64,000 bases of DNA from Microbacterium sp. 4R-513. Lineage in GTDB: Bacteria; Actinomycetota; Actinomycetes; Actinomycetales; Microbacteriaceae. The stretch lies in the NCBI RefSeq assembly GCF_011046485.1, contig NZ_CP049256.1, forward strand, positions 62,001-126,000, read 5' to 3'. The first letter of the stretch is position 1, and the number at the start of each line of letters is the position of its first letter. Made by a program: the position numbers and the translations under genes. This document shows positions 53,436 to 62,165 of the stretch, piece after piece. Under the pieces are notes generated by a model. The model had not been told where the DNA came from. It did not search any database and saw nothing but the letters and a program-made list of their open reading frames with translations.

Positions 53436-54074
53436 TCATCCCCACAGGGTTGCGACGATGTCTTCCGTGTATCCCTCGGGGGCGAAATTGATCCACGCCG
53501 TCGAGACCCATCCGTTGCCGCGCAGGAAGTGGGTCTCGCCGAAGGTGACCTCTTTGTCGTCGAGGTTGATCGTCTTCTGCTCGATCCGGCAGATGGTGCC
53601 GCCCATCGCGTCTTCGCATCCGAATCCCGAGGTGTTGAGCGCCGACAGGACCGCGGCGGACTGGGCCGGGTCGACCGTGGAGACGTTCGTGGCGAGCCCG
53701 TACTCACTCGGAGTGCCCCACGAGCAGCGGAGGGTCGGGATGCCTGAGGTCAGCGTCTCGAGCAGCTCCGCGTTCTGCGTCGAGTGCATCGTCACGTCGG
53801 GGTGGTTGAGCGGCGGATTCGCCGCGTTGAGCGAGGCCAGCATCGATGCCGAGTAGATCTGCTCGCACGACGCGGGAAGCTCGATGTCGGCATCCGCACC
53901 CGCCGTCGCGGTCGCACTCGGGGTCGCGGACGGAGTGGAGGAGGGCGAGGCCACCGGAGAGGAGGCGGTCGCCGAGGGGGACGGCGCAGTCGGCTCGGGA
54001 GCGCACGCGGTGAGCGTCGTGAGAGCGAGGGCGACCGCTGCGAGGGCGGCGGCGGATGAGCGGAATCGGATCAC
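53436..54074 (-). CDS. Predicted lipoprotein, unknown
   Basis: 212 residues with a signal peptide and lipobox LTAC (Cys about 24), then a Ser/Thr/Ala/Pro-rich linker and a globular domain with four Cys (including RCSWGT, GFGCEDAMGGTICRI) that may form disulfides outside the membrane. The GTG at 54074 has GAGGACC upstream. Its -10 box TAGGGT (54107-54112) contains the stop codon of the GDPD gene. Function unknown. Confidence 0.85.
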   Translation of the reverse strand: MIRFRSSAAALAAVALALTTLTACAPEPTAPSPSATASSPVASPSSTPSATPSATATAGADADIELPASCEQIYSASMLASLNAANPPLNHPDVTMHSTQNAELLETLTSGIPTLRCSWGTPSEYGLATNVSTVDPAQSAAVLSALNTSGFGCEDAMGGTICRIEQKTINLDDKEVTFGETHFLRGNGWVSTAWINFAPEGYTEDIVATLWG

Positions 54075-54106
54075 GGAACGGTCCTCTCGGTCTGCCGGTG
54101 TGCTCG

Positions 54107-54112
54107 ACCCTA
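54107..54112 (-). promoter_or_regulatory. -10 box of lipoprotein gene overlapping GDPD stop
   Basis: TAGGGT on the minus strand; its first three bases are the TAG stop of the upstream GDPD gene. The predicted leader is about 25 bases with an SD. Confidence 0.4.
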
Positions 54113-55012
54113 CCGATCGGTGCGCGCGATGTCGGCCTGCCACTCCCGGAGCCGCACCGGTTCGTCGGTCACGATGCCGTCGACGCCGACGTCCATCGTC
54201 TCCGCCCAGTCGACGTCGTCGTTCACGGTGTAGACGACGACGCGGAGCCCAAGCTCGTGCAGTTCGTCGACGACCTCGGGACGGCGTGCGACGGCCGCCC
54301 AGTCGACGACGACACCCCTCGCATCGGCGCCCGAGACCACCTGCTCGATGTCACGCGGCAGGCGCTTGAGGATGAGGAGTCGGAAGGCGAGGCTCGACGC
54401 TTCACTGGTCGACAGGAGGGTGCCGGGGTGGAAGCTCGCGAGCGCGACCCGTCGCTCGAGGCCGTGGGCCTGCAGCGCGGCGATGAGAGCGGCGCCGGCC
54501 TCGACATCCCACTCCCCCTTCAACTCGATGACGGCCCGGCCGTGCGACGCGGAGAGCACCGTGAGGAACTCCTCGAGGGTCGGCACGCGCGTTCCGGCGT
54601 GCGCGGCGCCGAACCACGAGCCCGCATCCAGCGCCTCCACCTGCGCGAGCGTCAGGTCGGCGAGGCGCCCGGTGCCGTCCGTCGTGCGGTCCACGGTCGC
54701 ATCGTGCAGGAGGACGGGCACGCGGTCGGCGGTGAGCCGCACATCGACCTCGACCCACTCGAAGCCCGCCTCGAGCGCCGCCTCGACGGCGGGAATGGTG
54801 TTCTCGGGCGCCAGCGCTCCCCCGCCGCGGTGGCTCACGACGAACGCGGGCTCCTCCGACACGCGTGCGTCGCCGAGGAGCTCGGTCGCGCTCACCCGCG
54901 CCGGCGAGGCGCCGAGGAAGGCGATGACGATACTCGCGAGGGCGAGCACACAGATCGTCACGAGGGCGTGCATCCGATCGCGGGCGTCGTCGGATGCCGG
55001 CGAGGTGGGCAT
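54110..55012 (-). CDS. Glycerophosphodiester phosphodiesterase family protein
   Basis: GDPD-fold hydrolase, 300 residues, splitting glycerophosphodiesters to glycerol phosphate and alcohol. One N-terminal membrane helix (about 14-36, VTICVLALASIVIAFLGA) suggests it is anchored outside the cell membrane. Catalytic pieces are SHRGGGALAPENT and EVDVRLTADRVPVLLHD, with GTGRLADLTLAQVEALD typical of the family. The start ATG at 55012 is the only reasonable one. Confidence 0.91.
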   Translation of the reverse strand: MPTSPASDDARDRMHALVTICVLALASIVIAFLGASPARVSATELLGDARVSEEPAFVVSHRGGGALAPENTIPAVEAALEAGFEWVEVDVRLTADRVPVLLHDATVDRTTDGTGRLADLTLAQVEALDAGSWFGAAHAGTRVPTLEEFLTVLSASHGRAVIELKGEWDVEAGAALIAALQAHGLERRVALASFHPGTLLSTSEASSLAFRLLILKRLPRDIEQVVSGADARGVVVDWAAVARRPEVVDELHELGLRVVVYTVNDDVDWAETMDVGVDGIVTDEPVRLREWQADIARTDR

Positions 55013-55126
55013 CGGGCATGTCCTCCGGCGGGGTCACGTCGTCTTCGACGTGCCGACCACACTACATGCGCCGTTACCGTTCCGTTACCTTTTCGGCCGT
55101 GTCGCGCCGGTCCCCGGACCGTGGAG

Positions 55127-55990
55127 TCAGACGAGCGACTTCGTGTGCCACACGGTCTTCGTCTCGGTGAACGCCGCGATCCGCTGCAGGCTCGGGGCCG
55201 CAGCATCCGTCCCCTGCTCCGGCGGGAGCACCCGCGTGAGCGTCTCGGCCGCCGCGACCTGCAGGTCGATCCAGTCGAGGTCGCCGGCGCCGACGAGGTC
55301 GAGTCCTTGCACGTCCGGGTGGGAAGCGAGCCATGGCGCGAGCTCGGCGGGCGATCCCGTCAGGACGTTGACGACGCCACCGGGGACGTCGGAGGTCGCC
55401 AGTACCTCAGCGAGGCTGATGGCGGAGAGGGGGTAGCGCTGGGAGGCCACCGCGACGACCGAGTTGCCCGACACGAGGGCGGGGGCGATGGCCGAGACGA
55501 TCCCCACGAGCGCCGTGTCCTGCGGCGCGATGACGCCGACGACGCCAGTCGGCTCGGGCACCGAGATGTTGAAGTACGGACCCGCGACGGGGTTTCCGTT
55601 GCCCGCCACCTGAGCGAACTTGTCGCACCAGCCCGCGTACCAGACCCAGCGATCGATCGACTCGTCGACCTCGGCCTCGGCGGCCGAGCGCGATGCCCCG
55701 GTCTGCGCCGTGATCTCATCGGCGAACTGGGCACGGCGCCCCTCGAGGATCTCGGCGACCCGGTAGAGCACCTGGCCGCGGTTGTACGCCGTCGCACCCG
55801 ACCAGCCCTTGACGGCTCCCCGAGCCGCGACGACGGCATCGCGCGCATCCTTGCGGGACGCGAGCGCGGCGTTGGCGAGGAACTCGCCGCGGGGCGAGAG
55901 CACTTCGTAGGTGCGCCCCGATTCGCTGCGCGGGAAGGCTCCGCCGACGTAGAGCTTGTACGTCTTGGGAACGGTCAGCCGCTTGCTCAT
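55127..55990 (-). CDS. Short aldehyde dehydrogenase homologue lacking the catalytic domain
   Basis: 287 residues corresponding only to the NAD-binding half of aldehyde dehydrogenase. No catalytic Cys or general-base Glu region is present, and the usual PWNFPL is replaced by IAPQDTAL. The end (TKTVWHTKSLV) looks natural, not truncated by a frameshift. Family members commonly follow deoC and a full aldehyde dehydrogenase in actinobacteria. Possibly a structural partner of the full enzyme. ATG overlaps the previous stop by four bases. Confidence 0.85.
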   Translation of the reverse strand: MSKRLTVPKTYKLYVGGAFPRSESGRTYEVLSPRGEFLANAALASRKDARDAVVAARGAVKGWSGATAYNRGQVLYRVAEILEGRRAQFADEITAQTGASRSAAEAEVDESIDRWVWYAGWCDKFAQVAGNGNPVAGPYFNISVPEPTGVVGVIAPQDTALVGIVSAIAPALVSGNSVVAVASQRYPLSAISLAEVLATSDVPGGVVNVLTGSPAELAPWLASHPDVQGLDLVGAGDLDWIDLQVAAAETLTRVLPPEQGTDAAAPSLQRIAAFTETKTVWHTKSLV

Positions 55991-57429
55991 GCGCGGCCCC
56001 CCTTCAGGTAGGCGAGGAGGCCGTGCCGGCCGCCCTCGCGGCCGTAGCCGGACTCCTTGTAGCCGCCGAAGGGCGACGACGGGTCGAAGCGGTTGAAGGT
56101 GTTGGCCCAGACGACGCCGGCGCGCAGGCGGTCGGCGACCGCGAGGATGCGCGATCCCTTATCCGACCAGATGCCCGCCGAGAGGCCGTAGGGGGTGTTG
56201 TTGGCCTTCTCGATCGCCTCGGCCGGCGTGCGGAAGGTGAGGACCGACAGGACGGGCCCGAAGATCTCGTCACGGGCGATCCGGTGGGATGCCTGGACGT
56301 TGGTGAAGATCGTCGGGGCGAACCAGAAGCCGCTGTCGGGGATGACGCAATCGGCGCTCCAGCGCTCGGCGCCCTCTTCCTCGCCGATGCGACTGAGCTC
56401 GCGGATGCGGTCGAGCTGCTCGCGCGAGTTGATCGCGCCGATGTCGGTGTTCTTGTCGAGCGGATCGCCGAGGCGGAGCGTCGACAGGCGCGTCTTGAGA
56501 CGGTCGACGACCTCGTCGTGGATCGACTCCTGCACGAGCAGCCGGCTGCCCGCGCAGCACACGTGCCCCTGGTTGAAGAAGATGCCGTTGACGATGCCCT
56601 CGACCGCCTGGTCGATCGGGGCATCCTCGAAGACGATGTTGGCGGCCTTGCCGCCCAGCTCGAGTGTGAGCTTCTTATCGGTGCCGGCGACGGCCTTCGC
56701 GATCTCGCGTCCGACGGCGGTCGAACCCGTGAAGGCGACTTTGTTGACATCGGGATGCCGCACCACGGCGGCTCCCGTGGCGCCGGCGCCCGTCACGATG
56801 TTCACGACACCGGGCGGGAGATCGGCCTGCTGGAGGATCTCGGCGAAGATGAGGGCCGACAGCGGAGTCGTCTCGGCGGGCTTCAGCACGACGGTGTTGC
56901 CGGCGGCGAGCGCCGGTGCGACCTTCCACGCGAGCATGAGCAGCGGGAAGTTCCAGGGAATGACCTGGCCCGCGACACCGAGCGCCTTGGGGTCGGCGCC
57001 GAGCCCTGCGTAGTCGAGCTTGTCGGCCCACCCGGCGTAGTAGAAGAACCAGGCGGCCACGAGCGGGACGTCGACGTCGCGGCTCTCCTTGATGGGCTTG
57101 CCGTTGTCGAGGCTCTCGGCCACGGCGAGCTCACGTGCCCGCTCCTGCACGAGCCGGGCGATCCGGAAGAGGTACTTGCCGCGGTCGCGACCGCTCATCC
57201 TCGACCAGGTCTTGTCGTAGGCGCGGCGCGCGGCCGCGACGGCGGCATCGACATCCGCGTCAGTCGCGGCGGCGATCGTCGCGATCTCCTTCTCGTCGGC
57301 CGGCGAGATCGTGGTGAACGCCTCGCCCGAACCGGGACGGAAGTCGCCGTCGATGAAGAGGCCGTACTCGTCGCGCAGCTTGAGGATGCTGCGCGACTCG
57401 GGCGCGGGTGCGTACTCCAGGAAACTCAT
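55987..57429 (-). CDS. Aldehyde dehydrogenase
   Basis: NAD(P)-dependent aldehyde dehydrogenase of 480 residues, with intact motifs: PWNFPL, ELGGKAANIVFEDA (Glu) and FNQGHVCCAGSRLLVQ (catalytic Cys). In this operon it probably oxidises acetaldehyde released by DeoC; that substrate is inferred from context. ATG 57429 follows GAGGACT; an ATG at 57441 overlapping deoC is possible. Nine bases separate it from the deoC stop region. Confidence 0.93.
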   Translation of the reverse strand: MSFLEYAPAPESRSILKLRDEYGLFIDGDFRPGSGEAFTTISPADEKEIATIAAATDADVDAAVAAARRAYDKTWSRMSGRDRGKYLFRIARLVQERARELAVAESLDNGKPIKESRDVDVPLVAAWFFYYAGWADKLDYAGLGADPKALGVAGQVIPWNFPLLMLAWKVAPALAAGNTVVLKPAETTPLSALIFAEILQQADLPPGVVNIVTGAGATGAAVVRHPDVNKVAFTGSTAVGREIAKAVAGTDKKLTLELGGKAANIVFEDAPIDQAVEGIVNGIFFNQGHVCCAGSRLLVQESIHDEVVDRLKTRLSTLRLGDPLDKNTDIGAINSREQLDRIRELSRIGEEEGAERWSADCVIPDSGFWFAPTIFTNVQASHRIARDEIFGPVLSVLTFRTPAEAIEKANNTPYGLSAGIWSDKGSRILAVADRLRAGVVWANTFNRFDPSSPFGGYKESGYGREGGRHGLLAYLKGGRA

Positions 57430-57437
57430 CTCAGTCC

Positions 57438-58445
57438 TCAATCGATCGTCACGTAGTCGGCGCCGGAGTAGTGGCCGCTCTTGAGCTTCTGCCGCTGGAG
57501 CAGCACGTCATTGAGCAGGCTGGATGCCCCGTACCGGAAGAGGTGCGGCTGCAGCCACTCCTCGCCCACCGTCTCGGCGACGGTCACGAGGTACTTGATG
57601 GCGTCCTTGGAGGTGCGGATGCCGCCGGCGGGCTTGACCCCGATCTTCTCGCCCGTCGCGCGGTGCCAGTCGCGCACGACCTCGAGCATGAGGAGCGTGA
57701 CGGGCAGTGTGGCGGCGGGCTGCACCTTGCCGGTCGACGTCTTGATGAAGTCGCCGCCTGCGAGGATCGCGAGCCACGAGGCGCGCTTGACGTTGTCGTA
57801 CGTGTTGAGCTCGCCGGTCTCGAGGATGACCTTGAGCGACGCGTAGGTGCCGTCGTCGCGTCGGCACGCCTGCTTGACGCGCGCGATCTGGTCGAAGACG
57901 AGGCCGTACCGCCCGGCGAGGAAGGCGCCGCGATCGATGACCATGTCGATCTCGTCGGCACCGTCGGCGACGGCCGCGGCCGTGTCGGCGAGCTTGATGT
58001 CGAGCGAGGCGCGACCACTGGGGAACGCGGTCGCGACGGCGGCGACCGAGACGAGTCCGTCATCGGGGTCGCCGTGCGCCGCGCCGAGCGCCTCGACCGC
58101 CGCGGGCACCATGTCGCCGTAGACGCAGACTGCGGCCACGCGCGGGCAGGTGGGGTCGGAGGCATCCGGATTCAGCGCCTTGGCGACCAGCGAGCGCACC
58201 TTGCCCGGGGTGTCCGCACCCTCGAGCGTCGTGAGGTCGATGAGCTCGATGATCTTGTCGAGCGCCCACGCCTTCGACGTCGTCTTGATGGAGCGCGTGC
58301 CGAGGGCGGTCGCGCGCTGCTCGAGCCCCACGGCGTCGACGCCCGGGAGGCCGTGCAGGTAGCGACGGAGCGTCGTGTCGTCGGGTTCTCCGCCGAGGAG
58401 TTCGACGGCGCGCTGCGGAAGCGTCTGCAGCTCGGTGCGGCTCAT
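57438..58445 (-). CDS. deoC: Deoxyribose-phosphate aldolase
   Basis: Class I aldolase splitting 2-deoxyribose 5-phosphate to glyceraldehyde 3-phosphate and acetaldehyde in deoxynucleoside catabolism; 335 residues, the long actinobacterial form. Visible are EIDMVIDRGAFLAGR, KVILETGEL, and the Schiff-base Lys near 235 in GGDFIKTSTGK, then VKPAGGIRTSKDA. ATG 58445 has GAGGAAA upstream. First gene of the deoC-ALDH-ALDH operon. Confidence 0.95.
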   Translation of the reverse strand: MSRTELQTLPQRAVELLGGEPDDTTLRRYLHGLPGVDAVGLEQRATALGTRSIKTTSKAWALDKIIELIDLTTLEGADTPGKVRSLVAKALNPDASDPTCPRVAAVCVYGDMVPAAVEALGAAHGDPDDGLVSVAAVATAFPSGRASLDIKLADTAAAVADGADEIDMVIDRGAFLAGRYGLVFDQIARVKQACRRDDGTYASLKVILETGELNTYDNVKRASWLAILAGGDFIKTSTGKVQPAATLPVTLLMLEVVRDWHRATGEKIGVKPAGGIRTSKDAIKYLVTVAETVGEEWLQPHLFRYGASSLLNDVLLQRQKLKSGHYSGADYVTID

Positions 58446-58528
58446 GGTTTCCTCATTCTCTGCGTCGGGTCGCGCTCTCTGGGTGGGAGCGGCGCTCGCC
58501 TTCGGATCTGCTCGCCGCGGTGAGGTCG

Positions 58529-58903
58529 TCATCCGCTGGGCGGTGTCGCAGCCGCTGTCACCTTCGCCTGGCGCACGAGCACGACGAGTCCGATCGCGAC
58601 GACGATCACGAACGCGATCGAGAGGCTCGTGAACGCGAACCAGTTCTCGTCCAGCGCGAGCACGATCGCAGCTGCGATCACGGCGATCGCGGCGGCCGCG
58701 ATCTTCGATCCGAACTTCAAGCCTACCGCCGGGGTGAGCCTGCCGGCGGGCGAGTCGTCGCGGGCGAGGATCAGGTCGGCGAAGGCGTCGAGTGTCGCCA
58801 GGAGCGACGCCGAGTAGGCGACGGCGCATCCGAGCGCGCCCCAGAGATTCACCGAGGGAGCCGCCGACGTGTCCGCGGCGGCGAGAAGGGCTGCGGCATC
58901 CAC
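58529..58903 (-). CDS. Small membrane protein, unknown
   Basis: 124 residues with three hydrophobic segments (about 22-38, 67-85 and 92-110) and the sequence LDAFADLILARDDSPAG in the loop. No domain recognised. It is transcribed toward deoC with 83 bases between, and its ATG lies 58 bases from the ribF stop. Confidence 0.75.
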   Translation of the reverse strand: MDAAALLAAADTSAAPSVNLWGALGCAVAYSASLLATLDAFADLILARDDSPAGRLTPAVGLKFGSKIAAAAIAVIAAAIVLALDENWFAFTSLSIAFVIVVAIGLVVLVRQAKVTAAATPPSG

Positions 58904-58961
58904 GGATCGATCGTAGGGCGGGCCTTGCGCGGGGTCTACGGAGGAGGCGAGGCCCGGGCGA

Positions 58962-59927
58962 TCAGGAGAGGAGCGCCCGGACGCGGCTCACGTCGTCGCC
59001 CATCTGCTCGATGAGCGCGTCGACGCCCTGGAAGGCGACCATGCCGCGGACGCGCGCCGTGAACTGCACCTCGACGAGCCGTCCGTACAGGTCGAGATCG
59101 CGTTCGTCGAGCACGTAGGCCTCGACCTGACGCGCCGTGACGTCGTCGAACGTGGGGTTGGAACCGACGCTGATCGCGGCCGGATACCGCGTCGAGCGCC
59201 GGGGGTCGCCCGGCTCGGCGGTGCCTTCGTCGACCAGCCAGCCCGCGTAGACGCCGTCTGCGGGGACGAAGCCCTCGAGATCGGGCGACAGGTTGGCGGT
59301 GGGGTACCCGAGCTCGCGTCCGCGCTTCGCGCCGTGCACGACCTCGCCCCACACCGCGTGCGGCCGGCCGAGGAGCTTGGCCGCAGTCTCGACGTCGCCC
59401 GCCGCCAGCAGCTCCCGGATCCAGGTCGACGAGACGCGCCGGTCGCTGTCGAGCGAGCGGACGTCGTCCACGACGTCGACGCGGAAGCCGAGCTCCTCGC
59501 CGAGTTCCCGCAGCACGTCGGGGTTGCCGGCGCCGCCGCGACCGAACCGGAAGTCGAGTCCCACGAGCACCGTCCGGGCGCCCAGCGCCGCGACGAGGAT
59601 GCGCTCGACGAACTCCCGCGGCGTGAGCGACGCGAGCGACTGGTCGAACCGCAGCATGAGGGTCGCGTCGATGCCGGTGCCCGCGAGGAGCTGCACCTTC
59701 TGCGTAACGCCGATGAGGTCTTCCGGGCACACCTCCGGCCGCAGCAGGCTCAGCGGGTTGCGGTCGAACGTCACCGCGACGACCTTGGCGCCGCCCGTCG
59801 CCGCGTCCACCTTCGCCCGCTCGAGCACGGCGCGATGACCGGCGTGGACGCCGTCGAACTTGCCGATCGCGACGACCGAGGGGCCGAAGCCGGCCGGCAC
59901 CTCGGCCGGGTCGTGGAAGACGATCAT
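58962..59927 (-). CDS. ribF: Bifunctional riboflavin kinase/FAD synthetase
   Basis: Makes FMN and FAD from riboflavin and ATP; 321 residues. The N-terminal FAD-synthetase domain has AIGKFDGVHAGHRAVL (nucleotidylyl-transferase HxGH-like), and the C-terminal flavokinase domain has GRELGYPTANL, then PAAISVGSNPTF. Length is typical. Usually near truB, which here is 2.2 kb away with an M23 peptidase and two small genes between. Its ATG overlaps the upstream small gene by four bases (ATGA). Confidence 0.95.
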   Translation of the reverse strand: MIVFHDPAEVPAGFGPSVVAIGKFDGVHAGHRAVLERAKVDAATGGAKVVAVTFDRNPLSLLRPEVCPEDLIGVTQKVQLLAGTGIDATLMLRFDQSLASLTPREFVERILVAALGARTVLVGLDFRFGRGGAGNPDVLRELGEELGFRVDVVDDVRSLDSDRRVSSTWIRELLAAGDVETAAKLLGRPHAVWGEVVHGAKRGRELGYPTANLSPDLEGFVPADGVYAGWLVDEGTAEPGDPRRSTRYPAAISVGSNPTFDDVTARQVEAYVLDERDLDLYGRLVEVQFTARVRGMVAFQGVDALIEQMGDDVSRVRALLS

Positions 59928-60379
59928 CGCGTCACCGCGGTGGGGGCGGCATCCGTCTTCTCACCGTCTCGGACCGGCGGGTGGGTCAGAAGCCACCAGA
60001 TGCCGAAGAACGGGAGGACGAGTGGGATGAAGAGGTAGCCGTAGCCGTAGAGCGACCAGACGGTCGGATGCTGGAACAGCTCGGGCAGCAGCAGGCTCAG
60101 CGTGCCGATCACGAGCACGCCGACGAGCTCGAAGCCGATCGCGATCCAGGCGACGAGATACCACCGGCGGCTGCCCGCGAAGACGAGGGCGAGCGTCGCG
60201 ACGATGTAGACGACGGCGGAGAGGGCCGAGAGCGTGTACGCCAGGGGTGCCTGATCGAACTTCTCGACGATCTGGACGAAGGAGCGGCCGGTGGCACCGA
60301 GCGCCATGATCGCGTAGACGACGACGAGGACGCGGCCGACGCCCGTCATGCGACGGGTGCGTGTGGTGGGGGAAGACAT
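59924..60379 (-). CDS. Small membrane protein upstream of ribF
   Basis: 151 residues with four predicted membrane helices (about 14-32, 44-67, 73-95 and 111-131). No domain recognised, but similar small membrane proteins are found before ribF in related genomes; this is recollection, not a search. The stop overlaps the ribF start by four bases, so ribF is translationally coupled to it. Confidence 0.8.
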   Translation of the reverse strand: MSSPTTRTRRMTGVGRVLVVVYAIMALGATGRSFVQIVEKFDQAPLAYTLSALSAVVYIVATLALVFAGSRRWYLVAWIAIGFELVGVLVIGTLSLLLPELFQHPTVWSLYGYGYLFIPLVLPFFGIWWLLTHPPVRDGEKTDAAPTAVTR

Positions 60380-60572
60380 CGCGCGTCCATTGTATTCGCG
60401 TCGGCGTGCGCCCAGCCGCGGGACCCCGGCGGGGCCGCCCCGGCGGCCAGGCCCAAGGCGACACCACGTTCGTCGATGAGACGGTAGATAGCCACGCGAT
60501 TAAGTGACAGCATGCTGAGCAACGGAACCCGACCGCGATTTCACCGTCCGCCCCTCTCACGAACGGACCACA

Positions 60573-61793
60573 ATGCGATCGATCCGTATTCCGCTGCTCG
60601 CCGGGCTGGTGGCAGCGGCTCTCACACTCGGTAGTGTCACCGCCGCCTTCGCCGCCCCGCCCACCGGTGCGGGGGTCGCCTCCACCGCGACGACCCCTCC
60701 GCCGACACCGGCACCGACCCCGACGCCGACCCCCACGTCCACGCTCGCTCCGATACCGAAGCCGGCGCCGACTGCCACCCAGGCGCCGACCCCAGCGCCG
60801 ACCACGGCGCCTGCTCCGGCTCCCGCCCCGACTCCGACCCAGGCGGCGCCCGCGCCGCTCGCACCGGCACCCGCACCCGCACCCGCACCCGCACCGCTGA
60901 CGATCGCACCGCTGGCGGCGGCGGCCTTCCAACAGCCGATCACGGCGAAGACCTACTACGTGACGTCGTTCTTCGGCCCGCGCTGCATCCCGGTCCAAGG
61001 CGCATCGACCTTCCACTACGGAGTCGACCTCGCCGCCGGCGCAGGGACGCCGATCTACAGCATCGCCGACGGTGTCGTGACCGCCACGGTGAGCGGCACG
61101 GCCTCGCAAGCCGGCTACATCTCGGTGCGTCACATGATCGAGGGAGTGCAGTACACGTCGGTGTACATGCACATCTGGTCGGCGACGACGCAGGTCGCCG
61201 TCGGACAGACCGTCGTGGCGGGACAGCGCATCAGCGAGGTCGGCAGCAGCGGCGTGTCGTCCGGTAACCATCTCCACCTCGAGCTCTGGAAGGCCACCGC
61301 GAGCGGGTCGGAGCCGCAGAACGCCGCTACCTTCCTGCAGCCGCGAGGCGTCGACCTGTACGCGTCGGCGATCGCCGTCACAGCGACGCCGGCGCCCGCG
61401 ACGTGCACCTACTACGCGGTGACCGCCCTCAACTTCCGCACCGGACCGTCCACGACGGCCTCGGTCATCCGGGTGCTTCCACAGGGGACGGCCGTGACGC
61501 ACGTGCCGGGCACCGTTTCGGCGGGCTTCCTCCCCGTGCGCGTCGGCGCGGAGTCCGGATGGGTCTCCGCGAGCTACGTCTCACCGACCCCTCCACCGCC
61601 TCCCCCGGCGACGTACGTCACGACGGCGCCCCTTCGGCTCAGATCCGCGCCGTCCACCACGGCCGCGATACTGCTGGTCATCCCGCAGGGCGCGAACGTC
61701 GGACCGATCCTCGCCACGAGCGACGTGTGGCGCAAGGTGACGTACGGGGGCAAGACGGGCTGGGTGCACTCGGCCTACCTCGTTCAGCGCTGA
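60573..61793 (+). CDS. Secreted M23 peptidase with SH3 repeats
   Basis: 406 residues: signal peptide (1-28, cut near AFA-AP), a proline/threonine/alanine-rich linker (30-115, PTP and PAP repeats, probably cell-wall spanning), an M23 zinc endopeptidase domain with HYGVDLA (about 148-154) and HLHLELW (about 230-236), and two C-terminal SH3b domains (about 285-335 and 345-405). It likely cleaves peptidoglycan cross-bridges during growth or division. Monocistronic, divergent from the ribF operon. Confidence 0.93.
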   Translation: MRSIRIPLLAGLVAAALTLGSVTAAFAAPPTGAGVASTATTPPPTPAPTPTPTPTSTLAPIPKPAPTATQAPTPAPTTAPAPAPAPTPTQAAPAPLAPAPAPAPAPAPLTIAPLAAAAFQQPITAKTYYVTSFFGPRCIPVQGASTFHYGVDLAAGAGTPIYSIADGVVTATVSGTASQAGYISVRHMIEGVQYTSVYMHIWSATTQVAVGQTVVAGQRISEVGSSGVSSGNHLHLELWKATASGSEPQNAATFLQPRGVDLYASAIAVTATPAPATCTYYAVTALNFRTGPSTTASVIRVLPQGTAVTHVPGTVSAGFLPVRVGAESGWVSASYVSPTPPPPPPATYVTTAPLRLRSAPSTTAAILLVIPQGANVGPILATSDVWRKVTYGGKTGWVHSAYLVQR

Positions 61794-61796
61794 GCG

Positions 61797-62165
61797 TCAG
61801 GCGACCTGGATCGTCCAGATGACCTGCATCCGCCACACCATGACGGCGATCGCGAGGGCCGCGACGCCCATGATGACGGTGCTCCAGCGGCTGCGCTCGA
61901 CGAGCGCCCAGCCGACCGCGAGCGGTGGCAGGAGGACCGCCGAGACGAGGTAGACCCAGAACTCGAGGAGCGATCCCGTCGGCGGGTTCCCGGCGAGCGG
62001 CGAGACGATCGCGACGACGACCTGCACGATGAGCAGCAGTTCGACCAACGCGAGGGATCCCACCGTCCAGTCGCTGGGACGGCGCCCGATGAGCCCCAGG
62101 ACGAGACACAGGAGACCCGCGATCACCGCGACCGCGACCTCGAAGTAGGTGAACCACAGGATCAT
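61797..62165 (-). CDS. Small membrane protein downstream of truB
   Basis: 122 residues with four hydrophobic segments spread over its whole length. No family recognised. Its ATG overlaps the truB stop by four bases, so it is probably co-translated. Convergent with the M23 peptidase gene (three bases between stops). Confidence 0.8.
   Translation of the reverse strand: MILWFTYFEVAVAVIAGLLCLVLGLIGRRPSDWTVGSLALVELLLIVQVVVAIVSPLAGNPPTGSLLEFWVYLVSAVLLPPLAVGWALVERSRWSTVIMGVAALAIAVMVWRMQVIWTIQVA

Noticed and set aside
55127..55990. Frameshift as the reason for the short aldehyde dehydrogenase
   Set aside because: No continuation of the catalytic half is seen in any frame downstream, and the C-terminus matches the short family form.
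58446..58829. Upstream extension of deoC
   Set aside because: The extra 128 codons read as an antisense-like basic stretch; the ATG at 58445 has an SD and fits the family.
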